Source: Fulvia fulva
Taxonomy: Eukaryota > Ascomycota > Dothideomycetes > Mycosphaerellales > Mycosphaerellaceae
DNA: 64,000 nt
Assembly (NCBI RefSeq): GCF_020509005.1
Contig: NC_063023.1
Span: 2,480,001 to 2,544,000, forward strand
Direction: 5' to 3'
Below the pieces are notes generated by a model that saw only the letters and a program-made list of their open reading frames with translations, was not told the origin of the DNA and searched no databases. This document shows, one piece after another, positions 21,209 through 34,374 of this stretch (the first letter of the stretch is position 1; each line of letters starts with the position of its first letter). Position numbers and translations under genes: made by a program.

Positions 21209-22126
21209 CTACGCTACTTGAGCTTTTCCACCTGCTTCAATACTCTCCTGAAGCGTTCTCATGAAGCGTAGAGTCTCCTCCTTGCCAAACGTTTGTCCTA
21301 TCTCCTTGGAATCAAGTTCCGCCATTATTTCTCCGAATCTTCTCTCGAGCTTGGCGACGCTTTCCTGATATGGTCCTTTCCTTGCGAAGTGCTCGGATAC
21401 GCGCGCGTCGAAATCGAAAGTGTTAGGAGACTCGTTCTTCCCGATGTTGATATCGATTCGTGAAGCAATGGACCCAGTTAGGCAGATGCGCACACGATGT
21501 AACATGCTCCACCACTCGTCCGGCATGCTCCTCAGAAACGTTTCAGTCTCGCCACCCAGCTCAACTCCTGCCAGAGCAATGGCACTCGCTGGAGCCACGG
21601 TACGCTCCATTCGAGGGCTGGTTTGGGCACGGAACAAGAACCTTTTGGCGGAGAAAAAGAGCGGCAGTACTTCCTGGCGGATGAGGCTGCAGACCTGAGT
21701 GATAGGTGGTGGAACTGGTGTACCAAGGCAGCGGCATCCGAAGGAGTCGTAGTGATGTTCGGAGACACGCAATCGTAGCACCGGCAGAAGGTTGAGTATC
21801 TTGCTGAAGGTAATACTCTTATCTGCCTGCTCGAGGAGCGCAATGAGGGCGGATCGGTTGATCGACTCTGGCTTCTTGGGAATCTGTGAGGTATCGAGTT
21901 TGCGATTCGTAGCGAACCTCTTGATTCGATGAGTCGAAAAGCCGAGTGTTTGACGCTCGATCAAGACCAGTAGCCTCTTGGTATCGCTGCTGGGCAAGGT
22001 GTAAAGGCCATCTTTTGCGAGACGTCGCTTATGGTCTTCTCGACTGCCAGTTGGATGGCTAAGCTTCCAATAGTCGTTGGCAGGGGCCGGGTATGTCTTA
22101 ATGTTGGATTCGCGATATTGCACCAT
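21209..22126 (-). CDS. fungal F-box-like/SAP-like hypothetical protein
   Basis: 305 aa from ATG 22126 (MVQYRESNIKTYPAPAN). The open frame extends upstream to 22285, but that part spans the G15 homopolymer and looks non-coding. Visible blocks: a SAP-like helical segment SINRSALIALLEQADKSITF at about 104-123, NLLPVLRLRVSEHHY, PPITQVCSLIRQEVLPLFF (the 'P.IT..cr.iR.E.L..fy' block shared with the other F-box-like genes here) and a charged C-terminal helix. Function unknown. It is divergent from the gene at 22616. Confidence 0.7.
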   Translation of the reverse strand: MVQYRESNIKTYPAPANDYWKLSHPTGSREDHKRRLAKDGLYTLPSSDTKRLLVLIERQTLGFSTHRIKRFATNRKLDTSQIPKKPESINRSALIALLEQADKSITFSKILNLLPVLRLRVSEHHYDSFGCRCLGTPVPPPITQVCSLIRQEVLPLFFSAKRFLFRAQTSPRMERTVAPASAIALAGVELGGETETFLRSMPDEWWSMLHRVRICLTGSIASRIDINIGKNESPNTFDFDARVSEHFARKGPYQESVAKLERRFGEIMAELDSKEIGQTFGKEETLRFMRTLQESIEAGGKAQVA

Positions 22127-22188
22127 CGTAGCTACACAGTGCGCTGGGTATGAGTTAGGACGTTGTCGCTTCGTCCCGAAATGTCGTT

Positions 22189-22203
22189 GGGGGGGGGGGG
22201 GGG
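22189..22203 (+). repeat. G15 homopolymer
   Basis: Fifteen consecutive G residues in the divergent intergenic region between 22126 and 22616. It would be a polymerase-slippage and sequencing hot spot. Confidence 0.9.
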
Positions 22204-22615
22204 ATGCGACCGACAGAATGTTGTGGTCTATTTTGCAGTTGATGGGAGTGCGTGGTGCGTGCATTGGCGAAAGACCAGACGCCACCCGGAAGGATCATGT
22301 AGCTGCGCGCACAGGCGCCGATCACATGCTTCGCTTGACTTTCCGCAATTGAGCTAGGCACGGGGAAGGCATTCACTTCTCCCCGCGAGTGAATAAACAG
22401 GCAAGTGACACACCGACGCTCAGTCTCCATGGAGATTTAGAACTACTTGTTCATCTTCATTGGTTCATTCGTTGTGTCGTGTGTCAAGTGGTGTCAGACT
22501 TTCCTTCTCTGCTGCTTCGAGACAGAGCACCATCTCTGCACTGCACTTCCACTCCTACATTCTCGACATCGCCCAATCTCTACAACACCCGCAAGCCGAC
22601 AACGCCGAGACCGCG

Positions 22616-23101
22616 ATGTCTAGCGACAAGGACAACCAGACTATGGGGCCGAAGCAGTGCTACTTCTGGAACCTGCCGGCCGAGCTACGCCTCAACATCT
22701 ACGAAGCAGTCCTCGGAGACTTCAACATCGGCGTCGAAGACGAGGAAAAGTGCGTCACACCACCAATTATGCAAGTGTGCCGAAAGATCTACCACGAAGC
22801 GAAGCAAAAGTACAGCGAGAGACTCTCCCATTTACGAAGTGCAGCAACAGAGGGCTACCGCCAAGCGCAAGAAGAGTTCCATGAAGCAGTCAAAAAGCAT
22901 CTAACGCTGCTGAACAAAGAATCGCATGATCGTATGGAGAATTCAGAAGTGGTATATGATGCCAAACTCGACTTGGAGGTGGAAGTGTGTGACAGAGTGG
23001 CGTTAGAGATGCGGAAGATGGCGAGAGCTGCTGGGGTAGATCTGGACGAGAAGTACCACCGCATCGCTGATGGAAGTGAGCTCACCTCGCTTGGGCGCTG
23101 A
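22616..23101 (+). CDS. short F-box-like protein with coiled coil
   Basis: 161 aa from ATG 22616 (MSSDKDNQTMGPKQ). The frame is open further upstream, but that part is pyrimidine-rich leader. YFWNLPAELRLNIYEAVLG at residues 16-34 is the F-box-like N-terminal helix, followed by PPIMQVCRKIYHEAKQKY and a long charged helix (residues about 66-160). Typical of the lineage-expanded 'LPAELR' family; substrate-adaptor role is only an inference. Confidence 0.75.
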   Translation: MSSDKDNQTMGPKQCYFWNLPAELRLNIYEAVLGDFNIGVEDEEKCVTPPIMQVCRKIYHEAKQKYSERLSHLRSAATEGYRQAQEEFHEAVKKHLTLLNKESHDRMENSEVVYDAKLDLEVEVCDRVALEMRKMARAAGVDLDEKYHRIADGSELTSLGR

Positions 23102-23235
23102 AGTGGCGGACGCAATCGGGAGTGAAGGTGTTCAAACGCATCTTTGGGTTGCGAAGAGAATGGCCGAGCGAAGAGCCAGGTCATCGCGGCAGCCCGACAG
23201 CAGCTCAATAGCAGCTTAAATACTACCTCGAAGAC

Positions 23236-24970
23236 CTATCGCTTCAGCACCAGATCCTCATGCCCCCTCACGGCAACCTCCTGCACTCTCTTCCGATACG
23301 CAGGTCCCGAACCACTATACCTCGCCACAATCATCCTCTGCCTCCCCTCCACATTCGGACTCACACCAGTCATCCAGCTCGGCACCTCATTCGACAACAA
23401 CCCCTTAGAACAATCATGAACATGCTCCGTCCACTTCCCCACTTCCTCTTCCTTCGCCTCAAGATACGTAATCCCATGGTCTTGACAATGCTTGAGGAAC
23501 GTGGAGACCCAGTCGACCGCGAACTCGAGGCTGCGAGGGACGTTGCCGAAAGCTTGGTGAGGGATTCCCACGCCGCAGAGATTCGGGAAGCCGTGCAGGA
23601 ATAGACCGAGATAGGTGCGGATGCCGTCCTTCCAGAGCTCGGTGGGAGTGATGCCGTTTACGCCGCGGAGGTCGATGCCGTTTGTGAGGGCTCCGGTCAG
23701 GGCGTCGAAGCCAGTGGCGTAGATTAGGACGTCAAGCTTGATTTCTTCGCCACTTGCAAGCGTAACGCCTTTCTCAGTGATGCGCTCGATTGGACTGTCG
23801 GCCTTGTAATCTACCAGCCGAACATTCGGCTTGTTGAAGGTCTCGAAGTAGCCTGACTCCAACGGGACCCTTCTCGTTCCAAAGAGGTGGCACTTTGGAA
23901 TCAGCTTCTCGGCAGTAGCCGGATCATCGACTCTGCCCCGAATCTTGTCCGCTATGAACTCACTATACGCCTGTGCCGCTTCTCGATTAGTGCCAATGTC
24001 ACTGAAGCCACCAAGCCATTTAGCAAAACCTCGCTGCATGTACTTCTCCTCCCAGTGAGCGATGCGCTCTGCCTCTGGCACATCCATCGTCTTCCGAGGA
24101 TCCGCGGAATGTAAGAATCCAGCATAAGATTCGTTGCACTGCTTCAAGATTGCCGCGTAGTTCTTCTTGATCTCAGCCATCTCCTCGGGGTTTATCTTGT
24201 CGTTCCGGAGAGGTGCCGACCAGTTCGCTCGGCGCTGAAAGACGGTCAAGTGTTTGAGGTTAGTCTTTGCGATCTCTGGGATGAACTGAATGGCGGTAGC
24301 ACCTGTGCCGATTACGCCGACCCGTTTGCCATCCAGGTTCCAGTCTTTTGGCCATTGAGCAGGATGCCACGCTTCCCCTTGGAATGTTTCGACGCCGGGT
24401 ATGTTGGGCAGGGAGGGTTGACTCAAGATGCCCATCGCTGTGATCAAAAATCTTGCCGAGTATTGCTTGCCATTCGCATCAGTCAAAAGCCAACAGCGGT
24501 CGTTAGCCTGCCAATGCGCTGATGTAACTCTTGTGTTGAACTGCATATCTTTGCGCAGATCAAACTTGTCTGTGAGGTACTGCAGATATCTCAAGGTCTC
24601 TGTTTGCGGTGCAAAATGCTCCGTCCACGACCACTCCTGAAGGACTTCTTCGGAGAAGCCAAAGCCATAGCTGTAGCTTTCCGAGTCGAATCTACCTGTT
24701 GGATGTCAACGATGGCAAGCAAGCAGGACAACACAGTTCTTCACGAACATCCAGGGTATGTGTTCCTAATACCTGTCAGCGGTGGCATCTGCTGATCTAT
24801 GGCAACAAATCCACCTACCAAAACCAGGTTCCTCCTTCACCTGCACCAGCCTCGAGCACTTTCACACGCAGTCCATGCCCTCTCGCGCGATATAGCGAGT
24901 AGATACCAGCCAGGCCAGCTCCGATGATAACTACATCATACTCTGGCGAGGGCTCTCTGATGCTGCCCAT
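23236..24970 (-). CDS. class I Baeyer-Villiger monooxygenase (FAD/NADPH)
   Basis: Three exons: 24970-24819, a 17 nt microexon 24765-24749 and 24695-23236, with two 53 nt introns; 542 aa. Splicing restores GGTWFWNTYPGCRFDSESY, the conserved BVMO block, with the microexon encoding NTYPG. Motifs: FAD Rossmann GAGLAG at 17-22, the BVMO fingerprint FQGEAWHPAQWP (FxGxxxHxxxWP) at 161-172, the NADPH Rossmann GTGATA at 186-191 and a late DVLIYATGFD. It oxidises ketones to esters or lactones in catabolism or secondary metabolism. Next upstream is an MFS exporter on the same strand, which suggests a functional link. The first exon (MGSIREPSPEYDVVIIGAG) gives an unambiguous start. Confidence 0.92.
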
Positions 24971-25573
24971 ATTCTCGACGTGAGTACTTAATCGTGACGT
25001 TGAATCTTCTGCTTGTAGAATGAATGACTGATCAGTGACGGCGAGAATAATGTCCGCTACGGATGCAAAAGTCCTTCACCTGGGAGTCAGCACAGCTCGA
25101 GCTTCTGCGTGCTTACAAGTCACGACGTGCGCTGCAGACCCCTCCTAGCTCCTTTCGGTAGTCGGTTTGTCCTCGAGGTTTACCACAGACGGGAAAGCGC
25201 ATGCCGTTGGTGGGATAGCAGGTCTCCGAACCCCTGCAAAAGGCGTCTTGGCAACGATGATCAGGGTGTTTCTGGGCTCTAGCACATGCTGCCATCCTTA
25301 GTTCCGCCACCTAAATCGACGCCATCAACCAGCTTTGGAGGAGTGTCTGTATTTCCTACCAATGAAAGACTTGCCGGTGCCTTCCCGAGCGGTTAGCTGG
25401 GGTATTGTGAGACATCTCTCCGCTGTCGGCGTGTTTAGTGACACCAGGGTGTCAATATGGAATACTGGGCACGAGTCTGGAGTTTGAATGCAAAAGGCTG
25501 CAGCAGATGACATCCCGTCGATGGTCTGCTCACCTCACTGGGAAAATATTGTTGCAATCTTGCCGAGCCAGTC
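24971..25573. other. intergenic
   Basis: About 600 nt between two same-strand genes; no feature recognised. Confidence 0.4.
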
Positions 25574-27585
25574 TTACTCGCCGCCAGGCACATCCACAGA
25601 CTCGCCTTTCTTCATCTTGGATAGCTTGATTGGTAACATGATTGCCACAATCGCTGTGATGGAGCTCAACTTCAGTACCTGTGTATAGGCATCGCGAACT
25701 AGACCGTGTAAGCAGGGCACTCATCCTACACTCAGCTCTGCTAAATTTGCCTTGCGACTGATAAGGATCCGGCATGGACACAACACTCCTTACACTCCTT
25801 ACACTCCCCCTCGCAATCTCAATCCACCTCTGCGCCTCAGGCCCAACGACTTCCTTGTCAAGATACACGTTGAGCATATTCTGAAACACCAAGCTGGAGA
25901 CAGAAACTCCAACAACGATCCCGAGATTACGCCACAGCGACAGAGTGGTTGTTATCATGTCCTGCTGCTCTTGCGGAGAGGTCGCAAATGCTGCCATCAT
26001 GCTGCTGAGGTATATAAAGCCCTGACTGAGAGGTGTAGGTGTAATGAGGGCAACCTGTGCGGCTTCGTTCAGTCTGCGGTCCATGAAGAAGACTGCGATG
26101 CTTCCAGCGAGGTAGACTACTGCACCGACGACCAGCATGGGCTTGAGTCGTCGTGTGTAAGTTATGATGTAGCCAGTTGCGACTCCTGCGATGGCACCGC
26201 TGATCGATGGTGCTGTCAAGCGGAGGCCAGATGCTGAGGGTATGTGAAGCTCGACTGCCTTGGACCAGAGCGGTGCATTGAAGAGCACGGTGTTGCTCGC
26301 TATACCAGCGAGGAAGTTGGCGTATGTCAGGTTTGCGTATGGATGCGTCACGAGCAGATGCAGGGGCATGATCGGCTGCTTGGCTCTCTTCTCCACGAAC
26401 AGACACATCCCGGCTAGTACCACGGCCAGGACAATGAATGTGATGATGAGTGGATGTTTCCATGGCAGCTCGTTTCCACCCATGTTGAAGAATAGGAAGA
26501 AGCAGGCGACAGCCAGGACTAGCAGCACCAGACCGAGACTGTCGAAGTTTTTTATAGCAGCCCACGCTGGGTTGTCGCCTTTCTTGTTTGTAGCTTGAGC
26601 GGCAAGCATTAGCCCGAGGCCGTCCGGCACTGTGAAGAAGACCGCGATCATGCACAGAGCGCTGACGGGCACTTGGAAGCCAAAGGTCCATCTCCAGCCA
26701 CTGTTGGTTGTCAGCACGCGACTGGGGCTGTCGACAGTCTGACTTACATGCTATCCGAGACCACTCCGCCAAATGCAGCTCCACAAGCAGCTCCAATGCC
26801 AAAGGCCACATTGATGTGACTGATATAGGTACCCCGATACTCGACCTTGACCAGATCGTTCACCACGACCAATGCCATACTCATGGTGCCTCCAGCTCCG
26901 ATACCACATACTGCTTTTGCGGCGATGAAAGAGCCAATGCTCTGTGACAAAGCACAGCACAAGTTCGTTAGGGCGAAAATTGACAGCACGACCACACACA
27001 CCGACTTCCTGCCAACCATATCTGACCGACGTCGCCAGAGTGGTTGGAACCTAGTGTTCGTGATCATGAAAGCGGTTGTGAGCCAGGACGCTTCGTTCGA
27101 GGCGTTGGAGTAGGAGGTGATGACCGGATGTACCGAAGCCATCAGGGTGATGTCGAAGCAGGCCACGAAGTATGCTGGGCTTCCATGAGCTCACTATGAT
27201 GCGCCGCGATGATTCAAGTTCAACATACCCAGCAAGATTGCGATGAATACAAACCAAAATCGCACTGGCCCGACTCTGATATACTTCGATTTCGGATCAT
27301 TCTCAGGCGGCCCTTCTCCTCCATGCTGGCTGGCGTCGGTGCTCTCGATGGTATCAACGAACACACCATCACGCCTTTTGATGTCCTCAGGCTCGGCTAG
27401 AGCAGGATCCGAGCCCAGTCTTGAGCGCTGACGGCCGAGGTCGACGCCGCATCCGTCTTCTAGAGCAGATGTGGTATTGCCGCGGTCCCGCGGGCTTCGA
27501 GCTGCGCGAGACGTTCGATTGCGGAGCTACCTACAGTGTCCCCCCAACTGGTCCATGGATTTTGCATGAGGCTGCTGGAGATCAT
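25574..27585 (-). CDS. MFS multidrug/toxin-efflux-type transporter (DHA2, 14 TM)
   Basis: Five exons: 27585-27531, 27459-27229, 27174-26748, 26700-25751 and 25698-25574. The long hydrophobic run matches the 14-TM DHA2 family: FVFIAILLAYFVACFDITL (TM1), SWLTTAFMITNTRFQPLWRR with motif A-like RRSDMVGRKS, SIGWRWTFGFQVP (motif C region) and later helices up to LKLSSITAIVAIMLPIKLSK. The N-terminus (about 90 aa, acidic) is cytosolic. The last intron starts with GC (GCAAAT..TAG); without it the frame runs into nonsense and the final TM is lost. The first intron (27460-27530) is less certain. Likely an H+ antiporter exporting small molecules; substrate unknown. Faces a decayed pyruvate decarboxylase. 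Confidence 0.85.
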
Positions 27586-28147
27586 TGTGACAGTGTCGGG
27601 TGCTCAACGGGATGCAATGGAAGCATGACGAGCACCGCGAAGCTCTCAAAGAAGAGGCAGGAGGTATAGTCCCAGCTGGAAAGTCTCGGCAAGCGCAAGG
27701 GAAGGAGAAGGAGTCGATGGGGTACGCGTCGAAGTTGTCAACATGCACATCCGCAGTCACGGCACGCGTTGTTCGCAGCACCAGCCTTGGTCACGATCTT
27801 GCCCGATCGATCGCCCTTGCCCCCTCGTTCTTCCCTTCCTTGTTCGCGGCACGGCATGAAGCACATAAGATGACATGTTGTCAGAACATCAGCACATACG
27901 GGATGACCGCGTGAAGGCACGCTCGGTCGGCACAGAATGCCAGCGGCACCAGCGGCCGCCTCATTAGGACCCATTCGCGTCCGCTCGGCTTTGTGCTTGC
28001 CGCCGAAGCAATTCCGATCTCATCGAGCTCGGCTGAACAGTCGTTGAGGCATCGTAATGGAACGCTTCCATTGTGTGGTATGCAGACCCAGCATGTCAGC
28101 AGAGATCTGACGAGGACAGTGTGGGTCTCTACATCTGCCTGGGAGCC

Positions 28148-28154
28148 ATATAAG
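28148..28154 (+). promoter_or_regulatory. TATA-like element
   Basis: ATATAAG about 56-62 nt upstream of the pyruvate decarboxylase-like ATG at 28210. Sequence and spacing fit a core promoter. Confidence 0.4.
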
Positions 28155-28179
28155 ATGGACTCGTCTGCTGGACTCCTGA

Positions 28180-29789
<1,610 letters not shown>

Positions 29790-30134
29790 GCGTGAGTGAT
29801 GTGCCGCTATTGTCGGGTTCCTACATTCCAAACTTTACTGGCATGCGACGACAGGAATGCACAGCCGCCAAGTCGTCTCCACGCCCACGTGCTTCATTGT
29901 TTGAATCCTTTGCTCCCCGCAAGACTGGCTCTACGGGACGGTATATCCTTTGTCTCGGGATGGGCAAACCCCGAAAACAACTCATTCGATCTTCGCCACA
30001 CACCTCCAGGCACACCACATTGCCACACCACTTTCTTACTGTTGCGGCTGGGACGCGGTCGGCGTTGCAGTGTACTTTGACAAGACATCCCACTATCCCT
30101 CAGATCGTGCTCTGCCATCGAGGCCTCTCTAACC

Positions 30135-31720
30135 ATGGCGAACATCACCCAGTACTTGAGCAATCCTCAATTCCTGACCAACATCCAAAATGTCGACGCA
30201 GGAGGCTGTCCGGCACCGTTCATCAGCGAGTCGTTATACCCCTTCCGCGAAGGCTGTACGTTCACGACAAGCTTTGAGATCGTACCAACCCACTGACACT
30301 CCCCACAGTCTACGGCGGCCGCAACTGCGCTCCGAACCCTCTCGTAACCACCCCCGGCCCAGCTCGCTGCTGCATCCCCTGCCCAGTCTTCCACTGGGCC
30401 TACCTTCCCGACTTCGATGGTCTCGTAGACGGCGCCGCATGGGTCAATGTCGCCGGCTTCATCCTCTGCTTCATTCTCCTGCTGTCCATGGCTGTCCTTC
30501 CAGAGAGATACATTCGACGCTCATACCTCACGATGGCCATGCTGGTCAGCATCATGATACTCGAGCTGGGCTTCATCGTGCCCCTAGCTAGGAAGCCGCC
30601 GCAGTGCTACGACCCTGTCACGCCGAACGGAATGCACAGTAATGGGACTTGTGCGTTTGGCGGTGCGGCGATTGCGTTTGGACTCATGGGGTATACGGGC
30701 TGGGTTCTGGTCAGGAGTTTGTTCATGCACCTGCAAATCGTCTGGAATATCACACCCGCGGACATCTCCTACTGGGCCGCCAACGTGGTCGTCTGGTCAA
30801 TAACGATCGCCCTCACCGCCGCAGTCCTCGCACACGTCGGCGTGTCCTTCCGTTTTGGAGGATATTGCCATGTGAATGTGGGCTCCTACTCAACATACTG
30901 GGGTTGGATCCTGGCCTTCGGCGGCATCGCCCTCCTCCTCCAGCTTGGCACTTTCATCTACTGTATGAAAGTCTACGTCTCCTACGCGCTCGCCATGCGG
31001 AACGACCCCAGCCAACGAAGTGCCTCCGTAACGGGCTCCTCCCGATCCCGGACTGCAAGAGCTACAGCCCGACGAGTCCGACAGGTTCTACTCCTTCAAT
31101 GGCGTTCCCTCGCCCTGGTCAGTCTGGCAATCTTCACAACGGCTTTCGTATGTATCGTCTTCATCGTCTTCGACAACCGCCTCACAGTCCAAGCATTCGC
31201 GAACACGGAAGAACTCATCCCATGGCTTCTCTGCATCATCGCGACTCAAGATGCCTCACAATGCACACACCTCACCGCCCCCGTCATCATCTCCGAATCC
31301 CTAGCACTGGCCACAATCTACCTCCTCTCCCTCATCGGCCCTACAGCCTTCTTCCTCCTCTTCCGCCTCGACATTCTCAAAGGATGGTGGGCCTTTATCC
31401 GGACCCCATTCTGGAAGAAGAGACGAGGCAGTGAAGACAGCGGCGGCAGTAAAGATCGATGGGTCGGTGGCTCGAAGAGCGGGACGCAGATGAGTACCAG
31501 TCAGAGGCGGAAGAGTGAACAGGATCATGATGTCGAGGTGGGACCGACGGAGGTGGAGAGTCCGAGAGATGCGGGTGGGTTGATGAGGCAGCCTCCGCGA
31601 GAGCAGGAGAGGCCGGTGAGTTCGATTTTGGAGGGAAGGAAAGGACCGAAGGGGGAGAGGCCGGTTTCTGGGGGGAGTGTGACGTTTGATGATGAGAAGG
31701 GGGTTGGACGGGCTGTGTGA
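30135..31720 (+). CDS. seven-TM GPCR-like membrane protein (Frizzled-like fungal type)
   Basis: Exons 30135-30255 and 30309-31720, with a 53 nt GTACGT..CAG intron; 510 aa. The N-terminal region is Cys-rich (GGCPAPF, GGRNCAPN, RCCIPCPVFHW), then seven hydrophobic segments follow between residues about 90 and 375, separated by short loops. A basic loop after TM5 (TGSSRSRTARATARRVRQ) is followed by a long, charged, disordered C-terminal tail (about 120 aa). The CC.PCP motif before TM1 and the layout match a fungal receptor family related to Frizzled/cAMP-receptor types. Ligand and G-protein coupling are unknown, and the family label is from memory. Confidence 0.7.
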
Positions 31721-32108
31721 GAGGGGGTGGAGGGTGGTTGAGGCCAGCTCGGGTTATGGTGTTATATGTGTACACGACTTTGCCTGTTCAATTCAAGCCC
31801 ACTCCCCTCATCGTACGTCCATGTCAACATAACCCTAACCCCACCTGCACTATCCCCTCCCTCCCCACCCCCACGCCCATCCCTCCAACCCCCCTCCTCA
31901 CCACCATCCTCCTTCTCCCCCATCTTCTCCCCCATCGTCATCATTATTCCGCCCCGCCCCCCCTCCCTTCAACACAGCCACAGCCACAACCCCACCCATC
32001 AACCCAACCCAACCCTCCCCCGCACCCGTCGTCTCCTCCTCTCACGTCCACCACCAAGCATTTCCCTGTCCTTGCATCCACGCCTCTCGGTCCTGCAGTA
32101 TACGGATG
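31721..32108. other. strongly C-rich intergenic tract
   Basis: From about 31800 to 32060 the + strand is nearly pure pyrimidine/C with A (runs such as ccccaccc, ccctccct). The opposite-strand gene that follows (32109-32547) continues the skew because of its Thr/Pro codons. One AACCCTAACCCC stretch resembles a telomeric unit but is single. Confidence 0.6.
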
Positions 32109-32547
32109 TTATGCCTCATCGTGCCCATGTGGTGGTGGAAGCGGGCGTTGCGGGTTGGGAGGGGTTGGGTCTTGGTCCTTGCGGGGCTCGGGGTCTGGTC
32201 GGGCGGTGGGGGCGTTTGGGGTTCTTGATGGTGTGGCGGGCTTGGTTGTGGGTGCGGGGGCTGTTGTTGTAGTTTCGGGAGAGGAAGAGTGGGTGGTTTG
32301 GGTTGGGAATGGCATGGTGGCGGAGCTTTGTTGGGTTTTTGTTGCTCTGAGGTATTGGTGTTGGTTGGTGGTGTTGGAATGTTGAGTGAGGAGCGTTAGG
32401 ACGAAGATGATTCTCAAGCTGATGTATGTGTGCTGAAGGGAAGTGAGGCCTGCCTGCGGAATGGGGTGGAGAAGAGGACGGGATGGGATTTATGTAGGGA
32501 ATAGAAGGAGAGGGACATCGTACCTCATAGTGAAGAGACTGTGTCAT
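32109..32547 (-). CDS. small Thr/Pro-rich membrane-anchored protein, spliced
   Basis: Two exons, 32547-32524 (MTQSLHYE) and 32453-32109, joined by a 70 nt GTACGA..CAG intron in phase 0; 122 aa. Splicing creates MTQSLHYEAGLTSLQHTYIS followed by a hydrophobic run (RIIFVLTLLT), one probable TM. After that comes a low-complexity tail rich in Thr, Pro and Ser (TTTTAPAPTTKPATPSRTP). The precise frame fusion and polypyrimidine tract argue for a real gene, but no family is recognised. Confidence 0.5.
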
Positions 32548-32865
32548 ATGATGTCTAGAACGTGATACCAGACAGCGAAGTAATGTTAGACTGCGTGTGG
32601 TGATCTCAGCGCCTTGGATCTAGTGTGTACAGGCGAAGCAAAGAGCGCGCCTCGTCGCTCCCGCTTCAGAAGTGGTTGCTGTGCTCCGGTGTCACTACTG
32701 TGGCGTTCAAGAGAGTGAGGGAGAGTCGAGCGCTTTTGGTCTAGCTTTGGTATCTCATAGTCATACAGGTGTCCCAAAATGGGCTTCTAAAGCTCCAGAA
32801 TATCGCTCCAATTGCTCTTTTGATCGCTCCACTGCTTTTTGACACTTCCATGCGCAGTGCGTGGC

Positions 32866-34374
32866 CTAATTGGCATGCCCATTTGCCTTTTCGGTGAGAT
32901 TGCTCGCCGTCTCTGAAACTTCAATGGTCAAGTTGTTTTGTGTCGGCAACCTCGCTCTCATGCTCTGTCTCGCGGACTGTGCTGCCACGGCATCCATGAT
33001 GACAAGGGCAGCCATGGCTTCCACAATAGGCACCGCGCGCGGGATGACACATGGGTCGTGCCTTCCCTTCGCTTCCAGAATGCCTTCTGTCTCATCGTAG
33101 GTGACGGTGGTCTGTGCTTGGCCAATCGTGGCAGGAGGCTTAAATGCGACCGTGAAGTAGATGTGCGCGCCGTTACTGATGCCTCCTTGGATGCCACCAG
33201 AGTTGTTGGTCTTGGTTGTGAGACGAGGTCGCTCGGTGCCAGGTGCGCCGTTGCCGACTACTGGCTGTGCTGGTGCCTTGACAAAAGGATCATTGTGTGT
33301 TGAACCGGGGACGCTGCATCCTCCGAAACCAGAGCCGAATTCGAAGCCCTTCGTTGCTGGGATGCTGAGCATGGCGTGTGCTAGTGTTGCCTCTAGCTTG
33401 TCGAAGCAGGGCTCTCCCAAGCCGGAAGGACAATTGCGAATCACGCAGGTGACTGTGCCTACGAACAGAAGCGTGTCAGTCATGTCCCAAAGTCGTACAT
33501 CAGTGTCTCAGACTACGTTGTAGGCGTCGAAGCGAGTGGAGCGCGTCGTGCACTGCACATCTCGAGCGCTCCACTACTGTCCGAGCCACCTTTTCAACTC
33601 TCGTTCACTCCAGATACGTACCTCCAATGCTGTCATTGTTATCCCGGTAATGCGCGACCAGATCCTCCATGCGCTTCGTCCCTGCCTCACTAGGACACCT
33701 CACCGGCAAGAACGAATCCACCTTTTCTCTCGTAATCGTGTCAATAAGCTGTAGGAACTCGGGATTTGTCGAAGGTGTAGGATGTTCTCGGGTCGCAGGG
33801 AAGAGGTGTTCAGGTCCCACTGAGTTTGTGAAAGCGACAATCTCAACACCGTGCGCCAGCTTCAGGTATTTCTCTGCGATTGCGCCTCCGGCTACTCTTC
33901 CAATTGTTTCCCTGGCGCTGCTTCTGCCTCCTCCTGAGCTTGCCTTGACGCCGTACTTCTCGAGATAGGTCCAGTCGGCGTGTGAGGGTCGGGGGTACTG
34001 GTCCATTGTGCGGTTGCCGTAGTCTTTCGGTCGTTGGTCTTCATTGAGTACCTACGTTGGGCTATTAGCCATACTGAAAGCGCGTCGTGCACTGCATATC
34101 CCCAACACATCACCACCGTCTGACGTACCCGTAGAGCTATGGGGGTACCCAAAGCAATGCCGAATTCTGTGCCTGACTGTATTTCCACCCTGTCCTTCTC
34201 ATTGCGCGGAGTCGTGAGAGCGCTCTGGCCCGGTCTTCTCCTCGTCATCTGTGGCTGTATGTCATCCTCAGTGAGCTCCAAGCCTGGAGGTACACCATCG
34301 ACTATGCATCCGACGCTCTTTCCATGCGATTCACCGTACGTGGTCACGCGGAAGTACTGCCCGAATGTTGACAT
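32866..34374 (-). CDS. ARO2: chorismate synthase
   Basis: Three exons: 34374-34129, 34051-33622 and 33458-32866, with introns of 77 and 163 nt; 422 aa, normal for the fungal enzyme. It begins [20 protein letters not shown] (signature 1), followed by [25 protein letters not shown] in exon 1, [17 protein letters not shown] (signature with flavin/phosphate contacts) in exon 2 and [16 protein letters not shown] in exon 3. It converts EPSP to chorismate using reduced FMN, the last shikimate step feeding Phe, Tyr, Trp and folate. Fungal enzymes are bifunctional, with their own flavin reductase. The in-frame ATG 63 nt upstream is less likely than MSTFGQ. Confidence 0.96.

Noticed and set aside
25752..26811. 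Long open frames antisense and in alternate frames across the MFS transporter
   Set aside because: They are shadows of a strongly biased coding region, with low-complexity His/Arg/Cys composition.
30190..31434. Frames of 133 and 261 codons overlapping the GPCR-like gene
   Set aside because: Arg/His/Pro-rich shadow reading of the real exon; no TM or domain logic.
31829..31845. AACCCTAACCCC resembling a telomere repeat
   Set aside because: Only about one and a half units inside a generally C-rich tract; no array.
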